A stretch of DNA of 27,431 nt, taken from positions 1 through 27,431 of the forward strand of contig CAMCTC010000065.1 of assembly GCA_945878355.1 (NCBI GenBank), written 5' to 3'. This DNA comes from Bordetella parapertussis (GTDB lineage: Bacteria > Pseudomonadota > Gammaproteobacteria > Burkholderiales > Burkholderiaceae_C). The notes under the pieces were generated by a model. It saw only the letters and a program-made list of their open reading frames with translations, ran no database searches and was not told the origin of the DNA. This document shows, in pieces, positions 1 through 7,852 of the stretch. The position numbers and the translations under genes were made by a program. Numbering within the stretch: position 1 is the first letter of the stretch; each line of letters opens with the position of its first letter.

Positions 1-15
1 CTTTGGTTTGAGTTT

Positions 16-38
16 AAGATGCATGTGATAAGCATGTT
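16..38. promoter_or_regulatory. Putative NsrR operator, upstream copy
   Basis: The halves AAGATGCATGT (16-26) and ATAAGCATGTT (28-38) flank a single central G. The second half read on the other strand is AACATGCTTAT, which agrees with the first at 8 of 11 positions. An 11-1-11 inverted repeat with AAGATGCAT-like halves is the known NsrR site architecture in proteobacteria. The site lies about 50 bp before the nsrR-like start codon. It could serve autoregulation or a divergent gene lying left of the window. Confidence 0.6.
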
Positions 39-56
39 ATATTGAGCATCGCCACA

Positions 57-79
57 AAGCAATACGTTAAATACATCTT
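57..79. promoter_or_regulatory. Putative second NsrR operator, one strong half-site
   Basis: The right half AAATACATCTT (69-79) is close to the NsrR half-site consensus. With the same 11-1-11 spacing, the left half AAGCAATACGT (57-67) agrees at 6 of 11 positions. It ends only 10 bp before the chosen nsrR start, so a bound repressor would block transcription or initiation. It is weaker than the 16-38 site and may be a half-site only. Confidence 0.4.
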
Positions 80-89
80 TTGGACAACG

Positions 90-575
90 ATGCGGCTTTC
101 CGACTACACCGACTACACGCTGCGCGTGCTGATGTACTGCGCAACCCACACCGACCGACTGGTGACGATCGCCGAGATCGCGGATGTTCATCGGGTGTCC
201 AAGAACCACTTGATGAAGATCGTCAACGATCTGGCGCGCCAGGGCCTGCTCGAAACCACCCGCGGTCGTGGTGGCGGCCTGCGCTTGCTGCAAGCGCCAT
301 CGGCGATCCGGGTCGGCGAGGTGCTGCGCAAGGCCGAGACCGATTTCAGGCTGGTCGAGTGCTTTGATGCGGCCACCGATCACTGCACGCTGACGCCAGC
401 TTGCCGCTTGAAGGGCTTGCTCGGCGATGCGCTCAAGGCCTACTTCAGCGTGCTCGACCCTGTGACCCTCGCCGATATTTCGAGCCCGGCACGGGCGCCG
501 GGTCTCAGCCCGATCAACGGTCCGGTGACGCGGCGCAAGCCAACGAAAAGCCGCCCGGCCTTGCCACCGAATTGA
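90..575 (+). CDS. nsrR: Rrf2-family transcriptional regulator, NsrR-type nitric-oxide sensor
   Basis: This is a 161-aa protein. NsrR is an iron-sulfur repressor that loses DNA binding when nitric oxide attacks its cluster, and it controls NO-detoxification genes. The start at 90 gives MRLSDYTDYTLRVL, the family's usual N-terminus with Asp8, a cluster-ligand position in NsrR. An upstream ATG at 42 would add 16 unrelated residues and would lie within the operator region. A winged helix with recognition motif VSKNHLMKI spans about residues 26-60 and the wing RGRGGGLRL follows. Three cysteines, Cys91, Cys99 and Cys105, sit in the ECF...HC...PACRLK arrangement expected for the cluster ligands. The C-terminus carries about 25 extra basic, proline-rich residues beyond the usual end. 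The stop codon directly abuts a REP-like repeat. Its regulated genes are not in this window. Confidence 0.88.
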   Translation: MRLSDYTDYTLRVLMYCATHTDRLVTIAEIADVHRVSKNHLMKIVNDLARQGLLETTRGRGGGLRLLQAPSAIRVGEVLRKAETDFRLVECFDAATDHCTLTPACRLKGLLGDALKAYFSVLDPVTLADISSPARAPGLSPINGPVTRRKPTKSRPALPPN

Positions 576-647
576 GCGCCCCAAGGCCGGCCGAAGCCGG
601 CCGCCCCCCGTGGGGATCAAGCAAAGTGGCAAAGCCACATTTGCTTG
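576..647 (+). repeat. REP-like palindromic element, copy A
   Basis: This 72-bp element consists of consecutive palindromes. The first is GGCCGGC-CGAA-GCCGGCC (585-602), the second is a CCCC...GGGG linker, and the third is a long hairpin with arms CAAGCAAA and TTTGCTTG around GTGGC-AAA-GCCAC (618-647). It begins immediately after the nsrR stop codon and ends 6 bp before the stop of the convergent GH3 gene. A near-identical copy in the opposite orientation lies at 14377-14447. Between convergent genes it could act as a bidirectional terminator or mRNA-end stabiliser, but there is no T-run after the stem. Confidence 0.85.
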
Positions 648-653
648 AGACGA

Positions 654-2897
654 TCAGTCGAGCAGTTCGAAGCCCGCGCGCAGTCGGATGTCGGCCGAAG
701 AACTGCCGATCATCAGCTCGAAATCTCCGGCTTCGGCCTGCCACTGCAGACGGTCGTTGTAGAAAGAGAGTTTTTCGCGGTCGATCTGAAACTGCAGCTT
801 TCGGGTCTCACCGGCGGCGAGCCTGACCTTCTGGAAGTCCTTCAGCGCCTTGATCGGCCGCACCACCGACGCGACCGGATCTCTCAAGTACAGCTGAACG
901 ACTTCGTCGCCGTCCCGGTCGCCCAGGTTGCTGAGATTGAACGAGACGCTGATGGTTTCTTGACCTCGGATCTTGCTGCGATCCAGCTGCAGATCGGCAT
1001 AACGGAACTGGGTGTAGCTCAGTCCGAAGCCGAAGGGATAGCGCGGCGTGTTTCTCTGGTCGATGTAAGCGCTGACATAGTTCGTCGCGTTCTCGTCGGG
1101 CGGCGGGCGTCCGGTGCTGAAGCTGTCGTAATGGATGGGAATCTGGCCCTCGCTGCGCGGAAAGCTCATCGTCAGCTTGGCGCCAGGGTTGTGATCACCC
1201 ATCAACACGTCGGCGATCGCATTGCCGGCTTCGCTGCCCAGCCACCAGGTGTAGAGGATCGCCGGCACATGGTCAGCGGTCCAGTTGAAGATCAGCGGCC
1301 GACCGGCGTTGACCAGCACGACCAAGGGCTTGCCGGTCGCGTGCAGCCGTTGGATCAGTTCCTCTTGTACACCCGGCAGGCCGAGCCGGCTTCGGCTCTT
1401 GGCCTCGCCGCTCATGTCCCAGCGCTCGCCGACGCTGACGATCACCACCTCGGCCTGGCGCGCGACTTCCAGGGCCTGGGCAAAGCCGTCCCGGCTCTCA
1501 CTGTCGATCTCGCAGCCTTTGGCGTACAGCAGTTCGGTGCTGCTGCCGAGCTTGTTTCTGAGCCCATCCCATTGGGTGACGATGAAGGCCGAATAGTCGA
1601 CCTCGGGCAGCGTGACCGACCAGAAACCGTGGTTGTCCTTGACTGCCTTGACCATAGGCCCGATGAAGGCGATGGTCTTGAGTTGTCTGGACAGCGGCAG
1701 CAATTGATGCTCGTTCTTGAGCAGCACGATGCTCTTGGCGGCGATGTCGCGGGCGGCTTGCCGGTGCGCCGGCTTTGCCAGCGCCGCCTGCTCGCGCTGT
1801 GCGTCGCTGAAGCGGTAAGGATCGTCGAACAGGCCGAGTTCGAACTTCTTGCGCAGCACCCGGCGCACCGCGTCGTCGACCAGCCCGGCCGATACCTTGC
1901 CGCTTTGCACCAGCGCGGCGAGATGGTCTCGGTAGGCGTTGCTTTCCATGTCCATGTCGCTGCCAGCGCTGATCGCTGCCAGCGCTGCGCCTGCGCCGTC
2001 CTTGGCATAGCCGTGGGCGACCATCTCGCCGATCGAACCCCAGTCCGAGACCACAAAGCCGGTGAAGCCCCAGGCCTGTTTCAAGATGTCGCGCTGCAGG
2101 TGGCGGTTGCCGGTTGCAGGAATGCCGTTCAAGTCGTTGAACGCGTTCATGAAGGTGGCGGCGCCGGCGTCGAGCGCGGCTTTGAACGGCGGCAGATAGG
2201 TTTCCCACAGCATGCGCTCGCTCATGTCGACCGAGTTGTAGTCGCGCCCGCCAACGGCCGCTCCATAAGCCGCAAAGTGCTTGGCCGTGGCCATCACCGC
2301 GTCGGTGTCGCCTAGCTGCCGGCCCTGGAAGCCCTTGACCCTTGCTGCCGCGATGCGAGACGCCAGCCAAGTGTCCTCGCCGGCGCCCTCCATCACCCGG
2401 CCCCAGCGCGGGTCGCGGCTGATGTCGACCATCGGTGCGAAGGTCCAGTGGATGCCGCTGGCCGCAGCCTCGGTCGCGGCAATGCGCGCCGAGCGCTCGA
2501 TCGCCGCCAGGTCCCAACTCGAGGACTCGGCCAGCGGGATCGGGAAGGTGGTCTTGTAGCCGTGGATCACATCCTGGGCGAACAGCAGCGGAATCCCCAG
2601 CCGCGACTGCATCGCCAGTTCCTGGTATTGCCGCGTGTAGCGCGTGCCCAGCACGTTGAGCATCGAGCCGACCTGGCCGGCGCGAATGCTGTCTTGCAAG
2701 TTGCTCTTGATCGTCACCGGACCGGTGGCCGTCCAGTCGCCCGAGTATTGGGTCAGCTGGCCGATCTTCTCGGCCAAGCTCATCTGCGCCAGCAAGGTCT
2801 CGACGCGCGGGTCCACAGGCAGAGCGCAGGCGGCGATCGACATCGCTGTGGCCGGCAGCAAGCAAGCGGCGCGAAGCATGGCGCTGGATCGATTCAT
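654..2897 (-). CDS. GH3 beta-glucosidase, predicted lipoprotein (BglX-like)
   Basis: This 747-aa glycoside hydrolase family 3 enzyme should remove terminal beta-linked glucose from oligosaccharides by a retaining mechanism. The N-terminal segment ends in SIAAC with Cys24, a lipobox, so a membrane-anchored periplasmic protein is likely. The (beta/alpha)8 domain carries RDPRWGR (161-167), KHF (206-208) and VVSDWG with the presumed nucleophile Asp285. A GH3 C-terminal domain follows, and the last ~70 residues (AAGETRKLQF and beyond) look like the fibronectin-III-like domain. The length is close to E. coli BglX (765 aa). The ATG at 2897 was chosen because it begins the signal peptide 7 bp after the GH30 stop; the open frame further upstream reads only as antisense-like residues. 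It is the last gene of the operon. The exact linkage cannot be told from sequence alone. Confidence 0.9.
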   Translation of the reverse strand: MNRSSAMLRAACLLPATAMSIAACALPVDPRVETLLAQMSLAEKIGQLTQYSGDWTATGPVTIKSNLQDSIRAGQVGSMLNVLGTRYTRQYQELAMQSRLGIPLLFAQDVIHGYKTTFPIPLAESSSWDLAAIERSARIAATEAAASGIHWTFAPMVDISRDPRWGRVMEGAGEDTWLASRIAAARVKGFQGRQLGDTDAVMATAKHFAAYGAAVGGRDYNSVDMSERMLWETYLPPFKAALDAGAATFMNAFNDLNGIPATGNRHLQRDILKQAWGFTGFVVSDWGSIGEMVAHGYAKDGAGAALAAISAGSDMDMESNAYRDHLAALVQSGKVSAGLVDDAVRRVLRKKFELGLFDDPYRFSDAQREQAALAKPAHRQAARDIAAKSIVLLKNEHQLLPLSRQLKTIAFIGPMVKAVKDNHGFWSVTLPEVDYSAFIVTQWDGLRNKLGSSTELLYAKGCEIDSESRDGFAQALEVARQAEVVIVSVGERWDMSGEAKSRSRLGLPGVQEELIQRLHATGKPLVVLVNAGRPLIFNWTADHVPAILYTWWLGSEAGNAIADVLMGDHNPGAKLTMSFPRSEGQIPIHYDSFSTGRPPPDENATNYVSAYIDQRNTPRYPFGFGLSYTQFRYADLQLDRSKIRGQETISVSFNLSNLGDRDGDEVVQLYLRDPVASVVRPIKALKDFQKVRLAAGETRKLQFQIDREKLSFYNDRLQWQAEAGDFELMIGSSSADIRLRAGFELLD

Positions 2898-2904
2898 GCC
2901 GTGC

Positions 2905-4383
2905 TCAGGGCTTCCAGACCAAGGTGACGACGCTCGCGCGCGGGATCGTGGTCTGCAGCCCGCGTCCACCCATGCCGATCGACAGGCGCCGCTCGGACGC
3001 TGCTGAATTGCACAACAGCAGCACGATGCTGCCGTCGTCGGCATTGCGGAAGGCCACCGATTCGACCCCGTCGGCCGCTGCTGTCGACGCGATCCGCTGC
3101 GCGCCGGGACGGACGAACTTGCTGGCATGGGCGAGCGCGTAGTACTCGAGGTTGCGCGTCACCGCGCCGCTGGCCGAGTCGATCGTCACCACGCCGCGGC
3201 AGTCTGAGCAGCCACCCAGATGCGGGCCGTGGCGCTCGTCGAGCGCCAGGTTCCACATCAGCACGCCCTTGGCCCAGCCGCGCGTACCGCCGATCACGAG
3301 CTGGTTGACCATCCATGGCAGGGTTTCGGCCCAATCCGTCTTCCACTGTCCGCCCGAGCATTCGGTGAACCAGGCGTCCTTGTCGGGGAAGGCGTCATGC
3401 ACTTGCGCCTGCACCTGCACCTGCCCGGCGTAGCAATGCCAGCCCACACCGGCCACGAAAGGCCTGGCCACCGGGTCGGCCAGAACGGCCAACGGCGATT
3501 GCGGCTCGTCCCAGTTGTGGTCCCAGTCGATCAACTGAACCAGAGGACTGCGCTGCGCGAGCAGCGGGCCGACATGGTGGCCGATGAGCTTGGCGCGGGC
3601 CGCGGGGTCGAGCCGCATGCCGGGGTAGTCGGCGGGCTCGAAGTGCGGCTCGTTTTGCAGCGTCAGCGCGAAGATCGACACCCCTTCGGCGGCATAGGCC
3701 TCGACATAGCGCAGCAGGTAGCGCGCAAAGACGTCTTCCATGCCAGGTTTGAGCGTGCCCTTGATCAGGCTCTCGCTGGTCTTCATCCAGGCCGGTGCGC
3801 TCCACGGCGAGGCCATCACCTGCAAGCCCGGGTTGATCGCCAAGGCCTGCTTGAGCACCGGCAACAGCTCAGCGCGATTGGGCTCTATCGAGAAATGTGC
3901 CAGCGCCATATCGGTCTGGCCTGGCGGCCGGTCGTCCAGGCTGTAGTGGCTGCGCGAGAAGTCCGATGCGCCTATCGTCAGCCGGGTGAAGTTCAGGCCT
4001 ATGCCGTCGGGCCCGCGACCGAACAGCTCTTGCAGCAGCGCGTCGCGTTGCGCCGGGTTCATCCGGTTGCGGATCAACCAGGCCGAGGCATCGGTGATCG
4101 ATGCGCCAAAGCCGACCATGGTCTGGTAGCGCTGGCTGGCATCAACCTCGATGTGCAGCGGCAGCACCGCGGCTTCGCCGAACGCCAGCCCGGCTTGGTG
4201 GGCGAGCAAGCGGGTTTTGTCGGCGCTGGTGGTCCAGGTCTCGACCGCCGGTCCGCGCTGGCTTGTGGCGGGCTGCGGGCTAGCGCAGGCGTTCAGCAAA
4301 CCGGCCCACAACAGCGCTGCTGCGATCCGCCATCGGTTTGGCCCAGATCGGCGGTGGGTCCGGCGCAGCCGATCGATGCTCAT
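2905..4383 (-). CDS. GH30 family beta-glycosidase lipoprotein
   Basis: This 492-aa protein belongs to glycoside hydrolase family 30, which includes glucosylceramidases, beta-1,6-glucanases and related retaining beta-glycosidases. A basic N-terminus and hydrophobic stretch end in LLNAC (Cys33), a lipobox. GFGASITDAS (91-100) is the typical GH30 start of the catalytic barrel. Asn244-Glu245-Pro246 in LQNEPHFEP supplies the acid/base, and Glu341 in WFTECSGG the nucleophile. A C-terminal beta-sandwich follows the barrel, ending near VVTLVWKP. The ATG overlaps the preceding gene's stop in an ATGA junction, so translation is probably coupled. With two GH3 enzymes and a GH1 in the same operon, a beta-1,6- or mixed beta-glucan substrate is a reasonable inference, but the subfamily was not determined. 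Confidence 0.88.
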   Translation of the reverse strand: MSIDRLRRTHRRSGPNRWRIAAALLWAGLLNACASPQPATSQRGPAVETWTTSADKTRLLAHQAGLAFGEAAVLPLHIEVDASQRYQTMVGFGASITDASAWLIRNRMNPAQRDALLQELFGRGPDGIGLNFTRLTIGASDFSRSHYSLDDRPPGQTDMALAHFSIEPNRAELLPVLKQALAINPGLQVMASPWSAPAWMKTSESLIKGTLKPGMEDVFARYLLRYVEAYAAEGVSIFALTLQNEPHFEPADYPGMRLDPAARAKLIGHHVGPLLAQRSPLVQLIDWDHNWDEPQSPLAVLADPVARPFVAGVGWHCYAGQVQVQAQVHDAFPDKDAWFTECSGGQWKTDWAETLPWMVNQLVIGGTRGWAKGVLMWNLALDERHGPHLGGCSDCRGVVTIDSASGAVTRNLEYYALAHASKFVRPGAQRIASTAAADGVESVAFRNADDGSIVLLLCNSAASERRLSIGMGGRGLQTTIPRASVVTLVWKP

Positions 4384-5252
4384 GGCGATCCCTCCAGTTG
4401 CACGCGGGCGACCACCGGGTGGTGGTCAGACGGGTAGCGGCCGCCGAGCGAATCGCTCAGCACGGCGTATTTGAGGACCTGCACCCGCGGGCCGACGAAG
4501 ATGTAGTCGATGCGATCGGTCATCGCAGCATCGAGCTTGAAATCATTGAAAGTGCCGACTGGGCCATAAGGTGGCGTGATCGTCACCAGGTAAGCATCGC
4601 GCATCGCTGCTTGCAGCGCGATGACCTGCGGCGTCTCGGGCGTCGAGTTCAAGTCGCCGATGAACAGCACCTGCAGGTCGCCGGCGATCTCGGCGATCTT
4701 GCGCAGCATCAGATGGGCCGACTCGCGCCGCGCGACCAAGCCCTCATGGTCGAAATGGGCGTTGAAGACCAAGAAGCGCTGGCCCGAAGGTCGATCGAGC
4801 AGTCGGGCCCAGGTCGCGATGCGCTTGCAGCAGCGTGCGTCCCAGCCCATCGACGGCCGCTCGGGCGTCTGGCTGAGCCAGAAGTCACCATGGTCTTCGA
4901 GCTTGAAGCGCGCGACTCGGAAAAAGATCGCTGCATGCTCGCCGCCGCGCAGGCCATCGTCGCGCCCGACGCCGACATGGGCGAAGCCGGCCATCGCCGC
5001 CAGGTCGTCGATCTGTTCAGGCAAGCCCTCCTGGGTGCCGACGATGTCGAACTCGTGGTAGCGGATCAAGGCCTTGACCGCTTCCTTGCGATGCGGCCAG
5101 GCGTTGGCGCCGTCTCGCGCCAGGTTGAGGCGCAGGTTGTAGGTGGCGATGTTGAAAGCGGGTGCTTGGGCCGCGGCGGGGAGGGTGACGACCGTCGCCG
5201 CCAGGGCTGTGCACAGCCCCGCGCGCAGCAATTTCAGCCAGCGCTCGTTCAT
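4380..5252 (-). CDS. Exported endonuclease/exonuclease/phosphatase-fold hydrolase
   Basis: This 290-aa protein has a signal peptide (AALAATVVTLPAAAQA, to about residue 30) followed by a single EEP (DNase I-like) domain. Metal and catalytic positions of the fold are visible: Asn39 in IATYNLRLN, Glu75 in VGTQEG, His166 in FNAHFDHEG, Asp200 and Asn202 in IGDLNSTP, and Asp276-His277 in SDHHPV. The superfamily includes nucleases, sphingomyelinases and phosphodiesterases, so the fold alone does not give the substrate. The start at 5252 overlaps the halogenase stop (ATGA); the frame stays open upstream but lacks family similarity. Its place between a halogenase-family gene and GH30 suggests a periplasmic phosphoester or lipid-like substrate linked to the glycan. 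That is inference. Confidence 0.82.
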   Translation of the reverse strand: MNERWLKLLRAGLCTALAATVVTLPAAAQAPAFNIATYNLRLNLARDGANAWPHRKEAVKALIRYHEFDIVGTQEGLPEQIDDLAAMAGFAHVGVGRDDGLRGGEHAAIFFRVARFKLEDHGDFWLSQTPERPSMGWDARCCKRIATWARLLDRPSGQRFLVFNAHFDHEGLVARRESAHLMLRKIAEIAGDLQVLFIGDLNSTPETPQVIALQAAMRDAYLVTITPPYGPVGTFNDFKLDAAMTDRIDYIFVGPRVQVLKYAVLSDSLGGRYPSDHHPVVARVQLEGSP

Positions 5253-6760
5253 GGCGCCGGTGCTGCGCAATGGCTTGCGATGAATTCGGCCTGCGTCGGC
5301 ATCACGGCAACGCATTTTCGGATCACTGTCTCGACGTTGTCGACAAAGGCGATCGCCTCGGACTCGCTGACCAGGTCGGCGAAAGGATGGTGTCCGCGCG
5401 GGACGATGCGCTGGCCGACCATCACCTGCAGCCAGCTCAGTTCGGCGAACAACTCGCTGTTCTCGCGGTAGACCCTGCCGTTGCTGCGGAACAAATCCAT
5501 CTTGCGCTGCAAGGTGTCGGGGATGCTCATCGTCCGGCAGTGGTTCCAGAACGCCGAGTCGTCGCGCTCCGTGGCCTTGTAGTGCAAGATGATGAAGTCG
5601 CGGATACGCTCGTATTCGAACTGGGTCTGCGTGTTGTATTCGGCGATGTCGGCGGCGTCGAAACCGGCATGCGGGAAGAAGCTCACCATCCGCGCGATCG
5701 CAGTCTGGATCAAGTGGATGCTGGTCGACTCGAGCGGTTCGAGAAAACCGCTGGACAGTCCGATGGCCACGCAGTTGCGGTTCCAGAACTGCTTGCGCCG
5801 GCCGGTCTCGAACCGGATGTGGCGCGGTTCGGCCAGCGCGGCGCCGTCCAGATTGGCCATCAGGATTGAGGTGGCCTCGTCCTGCGCCATGAAGGCGCTG
5901 GCGTAGACATGGCCGTTGCCGGTGCGGTGCTGCAGCGGGATCCGCCATTGCCAGCCTGCACTGTGCGCTGTCGACCGCGTCATCGGCAGCAGCGGAGCGA
6001 CCGATTCACAAGGCACCGCGATCGCGCGATCGCAGGGCAGCCAGTGTTGCCAGTTCTCGTAGCCGCAGTGCAGCGTCTGCTCGATCAGCAGCCCGCGTAT
6101 GCCCGAGCAGTCGACGAAGAAGTCGCCCGCCACGCGCTTGCCGCCTTCCATCACCACGGCGTCGATCGCACCGTCGTTCTCTCGCTGCAGCACCTGGACG
6201 ATCTTGCCTTCGGTGCGGATGACGCCGCGCTTCTCGGCATAGCCGCGCAGAAAGCGCGCGTACAGGCTGGCGTCGAAGTGGAAAGCGCTGGCGATGTCAC
6301 CCAGCGGCGAGCCCGGCATGTCGGCGCGCGCACGCATGAACTTGGCTTGCAGCGGCGCGGCGGTGTTGATCGAATATGCACCCAGGTCCCGGGCCAGCCC
6401 TTGCTGGACCAGACGCAGCCAGTAGTGGTGGAAGGACAGCGCATTGAGCTCCTGGCCGACTTTGCCGAAACCGTGGACATAGCGGTCGCCGATGCCACCC
6501 CAGTTGACGAATTCGATGCCCAGCTTGAAGCTGCCTTGGGTGGCGCGGATGAACTCGTCCTCGTCGATCTCGAGCGCCGCGTTGAAGTTCTTGATGTTCG
6601 GGATCGTGGCTTCGCCCACACCGATGATGCCGATCTCGTCGGACTCGATCAGTTCGATTCGGTAGCCTGGCCCCAGCAGTTTGGCCAGCGCCGCGGCGGT
6701 CATCCAGCCGGCGGTGCCGCCACCGACGATGACGATGTTGCGTACCAGTGAGATCGACAT
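5249..6760 (-). CDS. Flavin-dependent (tryptophan-halogenase family) halogenase
   Basis: This 503-aa protein belongs to the FAD-dependent halogenase family (PrnA/RebH-like), which uses reduced flavin, oxygen and halide to halogenate an aromatic substrate. The N-terminal FAD-binding GGGTAGWM (13-20) is present, as is GEATIP (49-54). The catalytic lysine is Lys79 in SFKLGIEFVNW, matching the number of the PrnA/RebH lysine. The WxWxIP signature appears as WQWRIP (270-275). Glu344 in FLEPLEST matches the second catalytic residue region. The family's key residues are therefore intact and a true halogenase is chemically possible. There is no signal peptide, so it should be cytoplasmic. A good ribosome site (AAAGG) precedes it, 14 bp after the ATPase gene. 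No partner flavin reductase is visible. Homologues near TonB receptors in Xanthomonas have been reported to brominate indoles in vitro, but their natural substrates are unknown. Confidence 0.9.
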   Translation of the reverse strand: MSISLVRNIVIVGGGTAGWMTAAALAKLLGPGYRIELIESDEIGIIGVGEATIPNIKNFNAALEIDEDEFIRATQGSFKLGIEFVNWGGIGDRYVHGFGKVGQELNALSFHHYWLRLVQQGLARDLGAYSINTAAPLQAKFMRARADMPGSPLGDIASAFHFDASLYARFLRGYAEKRGVIRTEGKIVQVLQRENDGAIDAVVMEGGKRVAGDFFVDCSGIRGLLIEQTLHCGYENWQHWLPCDRAIAVPCESVAPLLPMTRSTAHSAGWQWRIPLQHRTGNGHVYASAFMAQDEATSILMANLDGAALAEPRHIRFETGRRKQFWNRNCVAIGLSSGFLEPLESTSIHLIQTAIARMVSFFPHAGFDAADIAEYNTQTQFEYERIRDFIILHYKATERDDSAFWNHCRTMSIPDTLQRKMDLFRSNGRVYRENSELFAELSWLQVMVGQRIVPRGHHPFADLVSESEAIAFVDNVETVIRKCVAVMPTQAEFIASHCAAPAP

Positions 6761-6774
6761 GCTGACCTTTCTTG

Positions 6775-7848
6775 TCAGAGACGTTGTTCGGTGTCGCGGT
6801 CAAACAGCGACAGCCGCGCGGATTCGATGCTGTAGGCCACGCTGTCGCCAGCGCAAAGCGCCAGGCTATCGTGCAACAGCACGGCCAGCGGGCCCTCTGC
6901 GGTCTTGATCCAGACGACCTGGTGGTTGCCCATGGCCTCGACCCATTCGACGCTCGCCCGCCGCTCGCCCTGCGCGTCGATGCGGATGTGTTCTGGCCGG
7001 ATGCCCAGCACCACCGCAGCGCCCGCGGTCGGCGGCTGTCTGAACAGGTAGGGCGACAGGTCGATCGGGATCGCGCCGCCGACAAAGCCGACCTGTCCCG
7101 ATTCGACCGCCAGCCGCCCCGGCAGGAAATTCATGCCCGGCGCGCCGAGGAAACCGGCGACGAAGAGGTTCTCTGGCCGGTCGTAGACCTCACCCGGCGC
7201 GCCGATTTGCTGGATCTTGCCCGAGCGCATCACGACCAGCCGGGTGGCCAGGGTCATCGCCTCGACCTGGTCGTGGGTGACGTAGACCATGGTCGATCCG
7301 AGTTGCTGGTGCAACTGCTTGAGCTCGCGCCGAAGTTCGCCGCGCAGCTTGGCGTCCAGGTTGGACAGCGGCTCGTCGAGCAGGAACAAGCCGACCTCGC
7401 GCACCAGCGCGCGGCCTATCGCGACCCGCTGGCGCTGACCGCCCGAGAGTTGCGCCGGCTTGCGCTGCAGCAGCGGCTCTAGCTGCAGCATCTGCGCTGC
7501 ACGCCGTACCCGGCGTTCGACCTCGGCCTTGGGCGTGCCGGCCACGCGCAGGCCGAAGGACATGTTGCGCTCGACCGTCATCGTCGGGTAGAGCGCGTAG
7601 GACTGGAACACCATGCCGATGCCGCGCTGGCTGGGGTCGGTCCAGGTCATGTCCTGGCCGCCGATGGCCACCGTGCCTTCGCAGACATCGACCAGCCCGG
7701 CGATGCTGTGCAGCAAGGTCGATTTGCCGCAGCCCGAGGGGCCGAGCAGGACCAGGAACTCCCCTTCGGCAACGTCGAGGTCCAGCCCTTGGATGATCTC
7801 GGTGGCGCCGAAACGGATGCGCAAGTTTCGAATGCTGACGCTCGCCAC
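6775..7848 (-). CDS. CUT1 sugar ABC transporter ATPase (MalK/UgpC-type)
   Basis: This 357-aa protein is the nucleotide-binding subunit that powers import through the two permeases encoded just upstream. Walker A is GPSGCGKST (36-44), the Q-loop Gln82, the signature LSGGQ (134-138) and Walker B LFLLDEP (154-160), followed by a switch histidine in YVTHDQVEA. About residues 235-357 form the TOBE regulatory domain of MalK-like proteins, which lets one ATPase serve several importers. The start is GTG at 7848, supported by the AAAGGA ribosome site overlapping the end of the preceding permease gene, 4 bp away. It is a paralogue of the ATPase at 26029-27150 but clearly diverged. Confidence 0.93.
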   Translation of the reverse strand: MASVSIRNLRIRFGATEIIQGLDLDVAEGEFLVLLGPSGCGKSTLLHSIAGLVDVCEGTVAIGGQDMTWTDPSQRGIGMVFQSYALYPTMTVERNMSFGLRVAGTPKAEVERRVRRAAQMLQLEPLLQRKPAQLSGGQRQRVAIGRALVREVGLFLLDEPLSNLDAKLRGELRRELKQLHQQLGSTMVYVTHDQVEAMTLATRLVVMRSGKIQQIGAPGEVYDRPENLFVAGFLGAPGMNFLPGRLAVESGQVGFVGGAIPIDLSPYLFRQPPTAGAAVVLGIRPEHIRIDAQGERRASVEWVEAMGNHQVVWIKTAEGPLAVLLHDSLALCAGDSVAYSIESARLSLFDRDTEQRL

Positions 7849-7852
7849 GGCC

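Noticed and set aside
42..89. Upstream ATG start for the nsrR-like gene
   Set aside because: It would add 16 residues unlike any Rrf2 protein and would be translated from inside the operator region. The ATG at 90 gives the standard N-terminus.
618..647. Intrinsic terminator at the repeat hairpins
   Set aside because: The stems are strong but not followed by a T-run on either strand, so I kept the repeat annotation and left termination as a possibility.
645..2315. A 556-codon open frame on the + strand
   Set aside because: It is antisense to the GH3 gene with its codon-position pattern. Translation shows no family motifs, and the minus-strand protein has all GH3 signatures.
3220..4437. A 405-codon + strand open frame
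   Set aside because: It is the antisense shadow of the GH30 gene in high-GC DNA; the product is Gln/Arg/Ala/Val-rich without recognisable domains.
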